A DNA stretch of 64,000 nucleotides from Clostridia bacterium. GTDB lineage: Bacteria; Bacillota; Clostridia; Lachnospirales; Anaerotignaceae. Both the position numbers and the translations under genes were made by a program. This document shows positions 16,380 through 25,400 of the stretch, one piece after another (the first letter of the stretch is position 1; the number at the start of each line of letters is the position of its first letter). The stretch is from contig RZZU01000006.1 of assembly GCA_009929735.1 (NCBI GenBank), forward strand, positions 36,420 through 100,419. The letters are read 5' to 3'. The notes under the pieces were generated by a model. That model saw only the letters and a list, made by a program, of their open reading frames with translations, had not been told where the DNA came from and ran no database searches.

Positions 16380-16418
16380 GGAAAATAAAGAAAGTAATGA
16401 TTAGGGGGAAGCATACAA

Positions 16419-16934
16419 GTGGCTAAATTATTGGATAAAATGAAGGATTTAATGTTTGGCGAATATGATGACGATGAATATTATGAAGATGAGGAATATG
16501 ATGTTCCTGCAAGTCAAGCAGCACCTAGCGGATATGGTTTGCGTGAAGTTTCCAGAGAAACGGAGTATTCTGCGCCGGCACCTCGTAAAACGACATCCAA
16601 GGGAAGTCCACAGGTATACAGTATTAACACAAATGTGCAGATGAGAGTGGTTATTATTAAACCCAGCTGTTATGAAGATGCGCAGGAAATTTGCGATCAG
16701 ATTAAAACCAAAAGACCTGTTGTTGTAAATCTAGAGAAAGTGGAATATCCAGTTGCACAGCGCATCATGGATTTTTTAAGCGGAACCTGCTATTCTTTGG
16801 AAGGTTCTATCCAAAGAGTTGCAAACAATATTTTTATCATAGCACCGGAAAATGTTGATATTTCGGGTGATTTTAAAGAAGAACTGAAGACAAAGGGAGT
16901 TATTCTTCCATGGGTAAGCAACAGTGGTAGATAA
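16419..16934 (+). CDS. sepF: SepF, cell-division protein anchoring FtsZ
   Basis: This 171-residue protein starts at a GTG with AGGGGG upstream. An N-terminal amphipathic membrane-binding helix (AKLLDKMKDLMFGEYD) is followed by an acidic, Pro/Ser-rich linker (about 18-65). The SepF core covers about 72-165 (VVIIKPSCYEDAQEICDQIK, then VNLEKVEYPVAQRIMDFLSG). SepF polymerises on the membrane and aligns FtsZ filaments. The position between yggS and yggT is the conserved Gram-positive order. Confidence 0.95.
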   Translation: MAKLLDKMKDLMFGEYDDDEYYEDEEYDVPASQAAPSGYGLREVSRETEYSAPAPRKTTSKGSPQVYSINTNVQMRVVIIKPSCYEDAQEICDQIKTKRPVVVNLEKVEYPVAQRIMDFLSGTCYSLEGSIQRVANNIFIIAPENVDISGDFKEELKTKGVILPWVSNSGR

Positions 16935-16948
16935 GGTGGTAGTGAATA

Positions 16949-17236
16949 TTGGAAAATTTACAGTTTTTGCTGATAAAAGCAGTTGATTTGTTTTTTTATG
17001 TGATGGAGCTTTTAATTTTTGGGCGCATCATTCTTTCTTGGCTGCCTTTGGGGTTTAATAACCCAATCGGACAATTTCTATATAACATGACAGAGCCGAT
17101 TTTGGGGCCTTGCCGCAGGATGTTGGATAAATCCCCTCTTGGGGGCGGGATGATGCTGGATTTTTCACCGATCATTGCTTTGATTTTAATGATGCTTGCA
17201 AAGCAGTTAATTTTAGGGCTGATTACGATGCTGTAA
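16949..17236 (+). CDS. YggT/YlmG-family small membrane protein
   Basis: This 95-residue protein has two membrane segments, about 5-29 and 68-94, joined by a loop with the family's SWLPLGFNNPIGQFLYN and TEPILGPCRRML motifs. Family members cluster with sepF and act in envelope or division processes, but the mechanism is not known. It starts at a TTG at 16949; AAGGTGG lies about eight bases before it and no better start exists. The 14-nt gap to sepF and 15-nt gap to ylmH indicate one transcript. Confidence 0.88.
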   Translation: MENLQFLLIKAVDLFFYVMELLIFGRIILSWLPLGFNNPIGQFLYNMTEPILGPCRRMLDKSPLGGGMMLDFSPIIALILMMLAKQLILGLITML

Positions 17237-17251
17237 AAAGCAGGTGATACT

Positions 17252-18043
17252 GTGAATAAACAACAGATGCTCAAGGGCATACAAGACCAAGAGGAGAGAA
17301 TGCTTTTTGCGAGGGCGTTAGATCAAGTGACTTTTGCAATAAAGCGGCATGAAGTCCAGTTTGCCGATTTTATGGATGAAGCAAAGTGTGCAAGATTTTG
17401 GGAACGGCTGAAAAGCAGTGTTGATTTAGAGGTGCTTTCTTTTGGTGGGACGGAGGATGCAGAGCGAAGGATACTTGGTTTTGCGCCGAAGGAAATACCG
17501 CTTTTGGAGGAAAGTTTTCCGATAACAGCCTTGCAGATTGCTCCTAAAAATAAAAAATTCGGTCAGTCGGATTTAAGCCATAGAGATTATCTTGGTTCTA
17601 TCCTTGGATTAGGCATAGAGCGGGGAAAGATTGGGGATATTTTGGTTTCCGAGGATGGAGCGGTGTGCTTTGTCAAAGCGGAAATGGCGGAATATGTTCA
17701 AACGAATTTGGACAAGGTATCTAAAACAGCGGTTACTGTAACAATGGTGGATAAAGCACAGGCTTTGGCACCAAAACGAACGGAACTGCGCCGTGTAACC
17801 ACAGCATCAATGCGCTTGGATGCGATTTTGGGAGAAGCACTGCATCTCTCTCGTGGGAAGGCGCAAACTTTAATTTCAAGTGAAAAAGTAAGCGTAAATT
17901 GGTCATTGGCTGCCAATACGTCGTACATATTAAAAACTGGAGATATGGTTTCTGCCCGTGGCTTTGGACGCTTCCGTGTGGGCGAAGTGAGCGGTAAAAC
18001 CAAAAAAGACAGAATTGGTTTGGAACTGGAACTGTACATTTAG
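17252..18043 (+). CDS. YlmH-type S4-domain RNA-binding protein
   Basis: This 263-residue protein starts at a GTG (GGTGATACT upstream). The N-terminal 175 residues match the YlmH layout, including GDILVSEDGAVCFV. An S4 RNA-binding domain lies near 185-245 (MRLDAILGEALHLSRGKAQTLI). YlmH has been linked to rescue of stalled ribosomes in Bacillus. The gene lies between yggT and divIVA as in other Firmicutes, 16 nt before divIVA. Confidence 0.9.
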   Translation: MNKQQMLKGIQDQEERMLFARALDQVTFAIKRHEVQFADFMDEAKCARFWERLKSSVDLEVLSFGGTEDAERRILGFAPKEIPLLEESFPITALQIAPKNKKFGQSDLSHRDYLGSILGLGIERGKIGDILVSEDGAVCFVKAEMAEYVQTNLDKVSKTAVTVTMVDKAQALAPKRTELRRVTTASMRLDAILGEALHLSRGKAQTLISSEKVSVNWSLAANTSYILKTGDMVSARGFGRFRVGEVSGKTKKDRIGLELELYI

Positions 18044-18059
18044 ATAAGGAGGTTTTTGT

Positions 18060-18539
18060 GTGATTACACCGAATGACATTGCTACCAAGGATTTTAAGAA
18101 AGTTGCGGTTGGATATTCTCCCGAAGAGGTAGATACTTTTTTGGATGATCTATATGAGGATTACGAACGGCTTTATACCGAAGGCGTGAAAGAAAAAGTA
18201 AAGGTTGATGAAACAACCCCTCAAGCAGATCCATTTTCCAATTTGCAAAAAACCTTAGAGCGAACCCTGTCCTTGGCTGAAGCTGCGGCGGAAGATACAA
18301 AGGCTGCTGCAAAGGCAGAAGCGGAGTTGATGATCAAAAACGCAAAGCTTCAGGCAGAGGAATTATTGCAAAATGCAAGAACCAAAACCTATGAATTGGA
18401 ACAGGAAATGCTTGCGCTGGAAAATCGTTATGAATTGATGCGCACAAGAGTAAAGCTTTTATTGTATGCTGAAATTGAACTGCTCGATAAGAATGAAATT
18501 CTTGCCGAAAAGGATGAAGTACGAAAAACAACCGAATAA
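18060..18539 (+). CDS. divIVA: DivIVA, cell-pole and septum scaffold protein
   Basis: This 159-residue protein starts at a GTG with AAGGAGG nine bases upstream. The N-terminal membrane-curvature domain is clear (ITPNDIATKDFKKVAVGYSP, then VDTFLDDLYEDYERLY). It is followed by a linker and a long coiled coil (about 62-150, rich in Ala, Glu and Lys). DivIVA marks curved membrane at septa and poles and recruits division or sporulation proteins. It closes the sepF-yggT-ylmH-divIVA run. Confidence 0.93.
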   Translation: MITPNDIATKDFKKVAVGYSPEEVDTFLDDLYEDYERLYTEGVKEKVKVDETTPQADPFSNLQKTLERTLSLAEAAAEDTKAAAKAEAELMIKNAKLQAEELLQNARTKTYELEQEMLALENRYELMRTRVKLLLYAEIELLDKNEILAEKDEVRKTTE

Positions 18540-18779
18540 TAAGCCAAAAAGCGGTGGTCAGAGTTTTTTTAGCAGAAGCCGCTTTTTCTGCGGTTTGGGA
18601 AAGTTCATTCGCAAACAAAAAGCCGCCGACCATAAGCTGTGACAAAGCATTTTTGCTGCCACGGCTATTTTGCATTTTAAAGAAATTGCTTTTTTGGGTG
18701 CAGTCTGTTTTTTAGGAATAGGCGCATACAAGCGTATACGGTGAGGCTTGAAAAATAAAATAAAAAGGAAGAAAAAAAT
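18540..18779. other. gap where ileS lies in Bacillus; no gene seen
   Basis: The 240 bases between divIVA and lspA hold no convincing ORF. A small GCCGC/GCGGT hairpin near 18577-18600 is followed by too few Ts to call a terminator. In Bacillus subtilis ileS and ylyA occupy this place, so they have been lost or moved here. Confidence 0.5.
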
Positions 18780-19259
18780 ATGTGGTTAATACCTGCAATA
18801 GCAGCAGTCATTTTGATAGGATTGGATCAGGCAACAAAGTATTTGGCATTGGTAAATCTCAAACCCATAGGCTCAATGGTTTTGGCAAATGGATTTTTGG
18901 ATTTAACTTTTGTGGAAAACAGAGGGGTTGCCTTTGGTATGTTTTCAGGACAGCGGTGGTTTATTCTGCTGCTGACAGGGGTCATTACTGTTGTTTTGCT
19001 GTATTATTTCGCAAAATTACCCAAAACAAATGAGTACAAATTTGTTCGTATGTCGATGGTGCTTATTTTCGCAGGCGCAATCGGGAATATGATTGACCGA
19101 ATTTTCCGTGGATACGTGGTGGATTTTTTTGAATTTGCTTTTATTGATTTTCCTGTATTTAATGTGGCGGATATTTATGTAGTGATTGGCGTTTTTGTAT
19201 TGGCATTTTTGATTTTGTTTGTGATCAAGGATCCAGAAGAAAAAAAGAAGGATGAATGA
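18780..19259 (+). CDS. lspA: lipoprotein signal peptidase (signal peptidase II)
   Basis: This 159-residue integral membrane aspartic protease removes the signal peptide from diacylglyceryl-modified prolipoproteins. Four membrane segments are visible. The two catalytic Asp blocks are GAIGNMIDRIFRGYVVDFF (near 100-118) and FNVADIYVVIG (near 130-140), and the conserved VENRGVAFG is near 46-54. The ATG at 18780 follows AAAAAGGAAG. It ends one base before the rluD start. Confidence 0.95.
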   Translation: MWLIPAIAAVILIGLDQATKYLALVNLKPIGSMVLANGFLDLTFVENRGVAFGMFSGQRWFILLLTGVITVVLLYYFAKLPKTNEYKFVRMSMVLIFAGAIGNMIDRIFRGYVVDFFEFAFIDFPVFNVADIYVVIGVFVLAFLILFVIKDPEEKKKDE

Positions 19260-19260
19260 T

Positions 19261-20175
19261 ATGGAGTATTTTACTTTTGGAGCAGAACGGGAAGATGTCG
19301 GCTGTCGTATCGATGTTTTTATCGCTGAAAACATGGAAATCATTTCTAGAAGCGGTGTGCAAAGGCTGATCGAAGAGGGTCATGTTCGTCTGAACGGTGC
19401 CGCAGTAAAGGCGAATTATAAGTTACGGGAGAAGGACGTTATTGATGTTGAGATTCCTGAGGCAAAGACCGTAGAAATTTTACCGGAAAATATTCCGCTA
19501 AATATTTTGTATGAAGACAAGGATGTGATTGTTGTAAATAAACCGCAGGGCATGGTGGTTCATCCTGCGCCGGGGCATACCACTGGTACGCTTGTGAACG
19601 CCCTTTTATACCATTGCGGCGATGAGCTTTCGGGTATCAATGGCGAAAAGCGTCCTGGTATTGTGCACCGTATTGATAAGGATACCTCAGGGGTTTTGAT
19701 GATTGCAAAAAACGATACTGCACATCAATCTCTTGCAGAACAGCTTTCGGAGCATAGCATTACAAGAAAATATAATGCCATTGTTTTTAATGGCTTTCAA
19801 GAGGATGAAGGTACCGTGGATCAACCCATTGGCAGAAACCCCTTGGATAGAAAAAAAATGGCGATTACGCAAAAACACAGCCGCAAAGCCGTGACACATT
19901 ACAGAGTAATCGAACGCATGGGTAATTTTACGCTTATCGAAGCACAGCTGGAAACTGGAAGAACCCACCAAATTCGTGTGCATCTGACGTTTATTGGACA
20001 TCCCCTTTTGGGAGATATGGTATACGGTCCCAAAAAACAGCCGTTTCAATTGGATGGACAAGCCCTGCACGCAAGGGTTTTGGGGTTTGTGCACCCGACA
20101 ACTGGGCAGTACATGGAATTTGAGGCACCGTTGCCGGAGAGCTTTGAAAAGTTACTTTTGCGCATAAAAGGTTAG
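19261..20175 (+). CDS. RluD/YlyB-family 23S rRNA pseudouridine synthase
   Basis: This 304-residue protein has an N-terminal S4 RNA-binding domain (about 12-75: RIDVFIAENMEIISRSGVQR) and an RluA-type pseudouridine synthase domain. The catalytic Asp is in HRIDKDTSG (near 139-147), and the family's GRTHQIRVH motif lies near 237. By family it isomerises uridines in 23S rRNA. The ATG at 19261, one base after the lspA stop, is preferred because AAGAAGGA is correctly spaced; an ATG at 19252 is too close to it. The lspA-rluD pairing with pyr genes after it is the Bacillus order. Confidence 0.93.
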   Translation: MEYFTFGAEREDVGCRIDVFIAENMEIISRSGVQRLIEEGHVRLNGAAVKANYKLREKDVIDVEIPEAKTVEILPENIPLNILYEDKDVIVVNKPQGMVVHPAPGHTTGTLVNALLYHCGDELSGINGEKRPGIVHRIDKDTSGVLMIAKNDTAHQSLAEQLSEHSITRKYNAIVFNGFQEDEGTVDQPIGRNPLDRKKMAITQKHSRKAVTHYRVIERMGNFTLIEAQLETGRTHQIRVHLTFIGHPLLGDMVYGPKKQPFQLDGQALHARVLGFVHPTTGQYMEFEAPLPESFEKLLLRIKG

Positions 20176-20187
20176 GAGGGTCAGGAA

Positions 20188-21117
20188 ATGCCGCTGATGA
20201 AGAAGGATTTTTTCGGTCTGAAGGACCTGTCTGCGGACGATATTCGATACGTTCTTGGTACTGCAGAAACCATGAAATATATTTTAAGCCAGAAAAACAA
20301 AACGTCCCCTCATTTGCGGGGAAAATCCGTTATTATATTGTTTTATGAGCCCAGTGCAAGGGCGAAGCTTTCTTATGAATTGGCGGCAAGGCATTTAAGT
20401 GCCAGCGTTGTTGATATGACTAGCTCTATTCAAAACAGGGAGTTCGACAGCCTTTTGGATATGGGACAGTTGGTAGACCAGATGGGGGCGGATTTTATTA
20501 TTTTACGCCATCCGATGGCTGGGGCACCTCAGCTTCTCTCAAGTGCGGTGGAAGCGTCTGTAATCAATGCAGGGGATGGCTTCAATGAAAACCCTGGACA
20601 ATCCTTGCTGGATTTGATGACCATTAAGGAGCGAAAAGGCGGGTTTGAAGGTCTTAAGGTTGCCATAATTGGAGATTTGATTCATAGCCGTGTGTCCAAA
20701 AGCAATATTTGGGCGTTGACAAAGCTGGGGGCGGAGGTTCGGGTATCAGGTCCGCCTACCTTAATTTCGCCCGAAATAGAAAAGTTTGGTGTAGATGTTT
20801 ATTATGATGCCCGAGAGGCTGTGAATAATGCCGACGTTATTTTAACCACAAGAATGCACAAGGATAGTCAAAACACCATGGTTTTGCCATCCTTGGATGA
20901 ATATAAGAGATTTTTCCGCATTGACGAGGCTTTACTGCGGTATGCCAAAAAGGATGCGATTGTCATGCATCCAGGACCGATTCGCCGTGGTATTGAAATT
21001 TCCTCTGGGGTAATCAATGGGCCGCAATGTATCATAAATGACCAAATTGCCAATAGTGTTGCTGTCAGAATGGCAATTTACTATATCTTGACGCAAATGG
21101 GAGGTGCATTTCGATGA
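20188..21117 (+). CDS. PyrB-like (aspartate carbamoyltransferase fold) protein with altered active site
   Basis: This 309-residue protein aligns along the whole length with aspartate carbamoyltransferase. Normal features are LRHP (Arg105 equivalent), HSRVSKSN and MHPGPIRRGIEI. Key positions differ. The carbamoyl-phosphate loop STRTR is SARAK at residues 56-60, so both Thr are Ala. The loop lysine (SSVxKGE) is Asn in SSIQNRE at 79-85. HPTQ is NPGQ at 135-138, so the conserved His is lost. Arg58 and Gln138 remain. Catalysis by the known mechanism looks impaired. It overlaps the pyrC-like gene by 4 nt. pyrR and pyrP, which precede pyrB in Bacillus after rluD, are missing. An intact frame argues for a retained non-catalytic or changed function. 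Homology is sure, activity is not. Confidence 0.85.
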   Translation: MPLMKKDFFGLKDLSADDIRYVLGTAETMKYILSQKNKTSPHLRGKSVIILFYEPSARAKLSYELAARHLSASVVDMTSSIQNREFDSLLDMGQLVDQMGADFIILRHPMAGAPQLLSSAVEASVINAGDGFNENPGQSLLDLMTIKERKGGFEGLKVAIIGDLIHSRVSKSNIWALTKLGAEVRVSGPPTLISPEIEKFGVDVYYDAREAVNNADVILTTRMHKDSQNTMVLPSLDEYKRFFRIDEALLRYAKKDAIVMHPGPIRRGIEISSGVINGPQCIINDQIANSVAVRMAIYYILTQMGGAFR

Positions 21118-22385
21118 AAACATTGCTGAAAAACTGCCATGTGGTATCTCCAGGTTTTCAAGAAGAGGAATTATACGATATTTATGTGGTAAATGGTATG
21201 ATTGAAGAAATCGGAAAGAATTTAGAGGTTGAAGCTGGCAAAACAATGGATATTGGCGGAAATACGGTTTTGCCGGGCTTAATTGATATGCACTGCAATA
21301 TTTGCGACCCTGGGTTTGAGTATTTAGAAAATATAGAAACGGTTTCCCGCAGTGCCGCAAGGGGCGGGTTTACAACAATCACCTGCGAGCCGAATACAAA
21401 CCCTGTCATAGACAACAAAACCGTTGTGGAATACATTGTTTCAAAATCGAAGAACCATGCTTTGGTTAATATACATCCCTATGGGAGTATGTCTATTGGG
21501 TGCAAAGGGCAGAAAATGGCAGAAATCGGCGAGATGTTTAACGCTGGAATTGTAGGGGTTTCCGACGGGGATGAATTTACTGATGAGGCATCTTTTTTGC
21601 GAAATGTCATGCTGTATGTGAAAATGTTTGATATGCCTGTCATTACCCATTGTGAGGATAGAGGTTTATCGGGCAGCGGCGTAATGAATACAGGGTTTAC
21701 CGCCTCCCGCCTAGGCTTGGCGGGTATGCCCCGAGAGGCGGAAGAGGTCATGGTTGCCAGAAATATTATTTTGGCGGAAAATACAGGCGCAAGGCTTCAT
21801 ATTGCCCATGTCAGCACAAAAGGCTCAGTCCAATTAATTCGTGAGGCAAAAAAAAGAGGTGCCAAGGTTACAGGGGAAACTTGTCCGCATTATTTTCTTC
21901 TGACGGAGGAAACGGTGGAGAATTATAACACTTTTGCCAAGGTAAATCCGCCTTTGCGTACCAAAGAGGATGTGGAGGCAATTATAAAAGGCATCGGGGA
22001 TGGCAGTATTGATGTCATTGCCTCAGGGCACAGCCCCTCCAATGAGGGGGACAAAAACATGGTATTTACCAATGCCGTTTATGGTATTTCTTCTTTGGAA
22101 ACGGCATTTTCCTTAAGCTACACAGGCTTGGTCAAATCGAAGCTGATTTCGCTTTCAAAATTGGTTGCGCTGATGAGCACAATGCCGGCGGAAATATTAA
22201 AGCTTGAGAATAAAGGGCGCATTGCCAAGGGGATGGATGCGGATTTGATTGTGGTGGATTTACGACAGGGCTACCGTATTGATCCCAAGCATTTTGCCTC
22301 AAAAGCAAAGTTTTCACCCTTTGCGGATTGGGAAGTGCAAGGCAGAGTGATTTATACCATGGTGGGCGGAAAACTAATCATGTGA
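21114..22385 (+). CDS. PyrC-like (dihydroorotase fold) protein lacking metal-site and catalytic residues
   Basis: This 423-residue amidohydrolase-superfamily protein has the overall sequence of class I dihydroorotase: LPGLIDMH, RGGFTTITCEPNT, ITHCED (His179), HIAHVST (His232) and ETCPHY. The first metal motif HxH plus substrate Arg (HVHLREPG) reads HCNICDPG at 60-67, losing one His and the Arg. The catalytic Asp in TDHAPH is Gly305 in SGHSPS, and the second His there is Ser309. Such changes should abolish hydrolysis. Non-catalytic dihydroorotase relatives that support an aspartate carbamoyltransferase partner are known in Pseudomonas (PyrC'). Here the partner PyrB-like protein is also altered. 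The ATG overlaps the preceding stop by 4 nt, so the two are translated together. Confidence 0.85.
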   Translation: MKTLLKNCHVVSPGFQEEELYDIYVVNGMIEEIGKNLEVEAGKTMDIGGNTVLPGLIDMHCNICDPGFEYLENIETVSRSAARGGFTTITCEPNTNPVIDNKTVVEYIVSKSKNHALVNIHPYGSMSIGCKGQKMAEIGEMFNAGIVGVSDGDEFTDEASFLRNVMLYVKMFDMPVITHCEDRGLSGSGVMNTGFTASRLGLAGMPREAEEVMVARNIILAENTGARLHIAHVSTKGSVQLIREAKKRGAKVTGETCPHYFLLTEETVENYNTFAKVNPPLRTKEDVEAIIKGIGDGSIDVIASGHSPSNEGDKNMVFTNAVYGISSLETAFSLSYTGLVKSKLISLSKLVALMSTMPAEILKLENKGRIAKGMDADLIVVDLRQGYRIDPKHFASKAKFSPFADWEVQGRVIYTMVGGKLIM

Positions 22386-22406
22386 TCGTAATAAAGAGGT
22401 GCAGTG

Positions 22407-25400
22407 ATGTATTTAAAACGATTGGATTTGCAGGGTTTTAAGTCCTTTCCCGAAAAAGTAAAATTAGAGTTTAACCAAGGCATGACTGCGGTAGTTGGCC
22501 CGAATGGGAGCGGAAAAAGCAATGTTTCCGATGCGGTTCGTTGGGTTTTGGGGGAGCAAAGAGCGAAAAGCCTCCGTGGGGATAAAATGGAGGATGTTAT
22601 TTTTGCGGGAACAGAAAACAGAAAGCCCTTGGGCTTTGCAGAAGTGTCTATTACCATCGATAACCAAGACCAAAAGCTGCCCTTGGCATACACAGAGGTG
22701 CAGGTAACACGCAGAGTATTCCGCTCGGGCGAAAGCGAATATCGTATGAACGGTACGGCTTGCCGCTTAAAGGATATTCAGGAGCTTTTTATGGATACAG
22801 GCGTTGGTCGGGAAGGCTATTCCATCATCGGACAGGGCAGAATTGACGAAATATTAAGTGCAAAGGGCGAGGAACGTCGACGGATTTTTGAAGAAGCGGC
22901 AGGTATTGTAAAATACAAAACCCGGCGGAATGAGGCGGCAGGCAAGCTGGAGAAAGAACAGCAGAACTTGCTGCGTGTGGACGATATTATCGGGGAGCTT
23001 GAGGTTCAGCTTGAGCCTTTAGAACAGCAAAGCGAAAAAGCAAAACAATATTTAACTTTGAAGGAAGAATTAAAACAAGCTGAGGTTGTATCATTTTGTA
23101 CGGAATTAGACCGTATGGAGCAAGATCAGACAAAGCTTTTAAAGGATAAGGCGATAGCTGAGGAACAATTGCAGCAGCAGCTGTTTCAAGCGCAAAAAGA
23201 TAAGGTAACCACGCAGCAGCAAAAAATAAAATCAGAAGAATTGGATGCGCTTTTGCAGCAGTTAAACCAAGGAATTACCGAGCTTCGGGCGGAAAAAGAG
23301 CGGAATGAGGGCGAAATCCGTCTGACGGAGGAGCAGAAGCAAAATGATGCGGCAAATTTTGAAAGAATTCAACGGGAAATTTTGCAAAAGCAGGAGCAAA
23401 AGGCGGAAAATGATAAGCAGCTTGAGCTATGCAACAGCCGCATGACTGCGTTGCGTATGGAAATGGAGCTCCGTCAGGACAAGCTTTCCAAGCTGGAGCA
23501 GGAGAACAGAACTTTAAATTCGGCTTTACACCATGATGAAACACAGGCTGAAAGCTTTAAGGACGAAATATTTGAGCAAATTAAAATCGGAACTGAGGCG
23601 AAGGGTGAAATTGCCAAGCGTGAAGCTTTACAAGAGCAATTTATGAGCCGTATGCAACAGCTGCAATCGGAGAAAACGCATTTGGAGAGCAGACTGCATC
23701 AGCTTGAAGTACATACACAGGTTTTGGATAAGCAGGAAGCTGAAATGAGAGAGAATATCTCTTTTATGGAAAAAGAACTGCTTGCTTTGGAGCAAGATCG
23801 GGTTGAAGCTCAAAAAGAAAAAGATGGGGTGCAGTTCAATCTTTCCAAAGAGGAAAAAGGACTTTTTGAAATCCAATCCAGATTTTCAGTTTTAAAAGAG
23901 ATGGAAAAGGAAAACGAAGGCTTTTTCCAGAGTGTTAAGAGTCTTTTAAATTTGCCCGATAAAGAGCAAAGGGGAATTTGTGGTGCAGTTGGGCAGTTAT
24001 TAAAGGTGGACGAGGCTTATGAGGTTGCCATAGAGGCGGCTTTGGGTGCGGCATTGCAAAATGTTGTTACGAAAACCGAGGAGGATGCCAGAGAGGCAAT
24101 TGGTTATTTAAAGGCAAATAATTTGGGACGAGCGACCTTCTTACCCATTTCTGCCATCAAGGGGCGCACCTTTGAGGGCAGACCGCCTATATTAGATGAG
24201 GCTGGGGTGATTGGCACTGCCCATGAACTGGTTGCGCATGAGGGGATATATCGGCAGGTTGTGGAGAGCCTGTTGGGACGCACGATCATCGTGGATCATT
24301 TGGAGCAAGGCGTAATCTTGGCAAAAAAATACAAGCATCAGTATAAAATGGTAACCCTAGACGGAGATATTTTAAACCCCGGCGGTGCCATGACGGGTGG
24401 CTCTAAGCAGAAAAAAGCTGCGCATATTTTTAGTCGCAGCAGGGAAATACATTCTTTGCAGGAAAAAATTGATAGCGCAAGCAGTGTCGTTGCAGAGCTG
24501 CATGAAAAGCTTCTTCTTTGCCAAGAGGACATGGAGGAGGTCGAGCAGGTAATTGCAGAAAGAAGATTAGAGCTGCAAAAGCTGACCGTAACGCTAAGTG
24601 GCAGTCATGGCGAGAAGGAAAAAACGAACGGTGATTCCAAAGAAAATCAGGAGCGTTTGAGCCTTGTTCTTCTGGAGGAAAGTCAGCTGAACGAGCAGCT
24701 TTTACGCACTGAAAAGGATATTCAGGAAAATAAAGAGAGGCTGTCCCTTTCTCAAAATAAAATGGAGGAAGTGAACGCAGAGCTGTTGAAGTTCCAAGAC
24801 TGCTTGTCTGATGACAAGGAAAAGCGAGATGTATTGGCAGAGGAAATTACTTCCTTAAAAATTGGGATATCCAATAACGGTCAAAACATTTCCAATATCG
24901 AGGATACCGTTTTGCGAATCAAGTCCGAAAATCATGCGCTGTTGCAGCAAATAAAAGAGGATGAAGGGATAATTACGCGCTTAATGCAAAGAGGCGAAGA
25001 AAAGGAAAAGCTGAAAGCAAAATTGCGTAGAGAATCCGATACCATGGATGAAAAAACATTGGTGTTGCAAGAAGCGTTAGGTAAAGCCGTAGAAGAAAAA
25101 AGCAAAATCTCCCAAGAAGCCGAGCGCATGGAGCAAAGAGCGGCGGAACAGAGGGAGTCAGCACAGCAGATGGAAAAAGAGCTGTTCCGTATTGAAACAA
25201 AAAGAGAGAAAATTGAGGAAGAAAAAATTCGCATTACCGCCCAAATGTGGGAAGAATATGAAATGACCCATCGTATGGCGCAGGAGTATGCCGCAAACAG
25301 GCAGAACGGTTTCATAAGCCGTCCGATGAAGGAAATCAGGGCGGAAATCCGTGCTTTGGGCGATGTAAATGTGGGAGCCATTGAGCAATTTAAAGAGGTT

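Noticed and set aside
18334..18675. 113-codon minus-strand frame opposite divIVA
   Set aside because: Mostly antisense to divIVA; only its first third lies in the gap and it has no ribosome site.
20176..20187. PyrR attenuator ahead of the pyrB-like gene
   Set aside because: Only 12 bases separate rluD and the pyrB-like gene and no hairpin fits.
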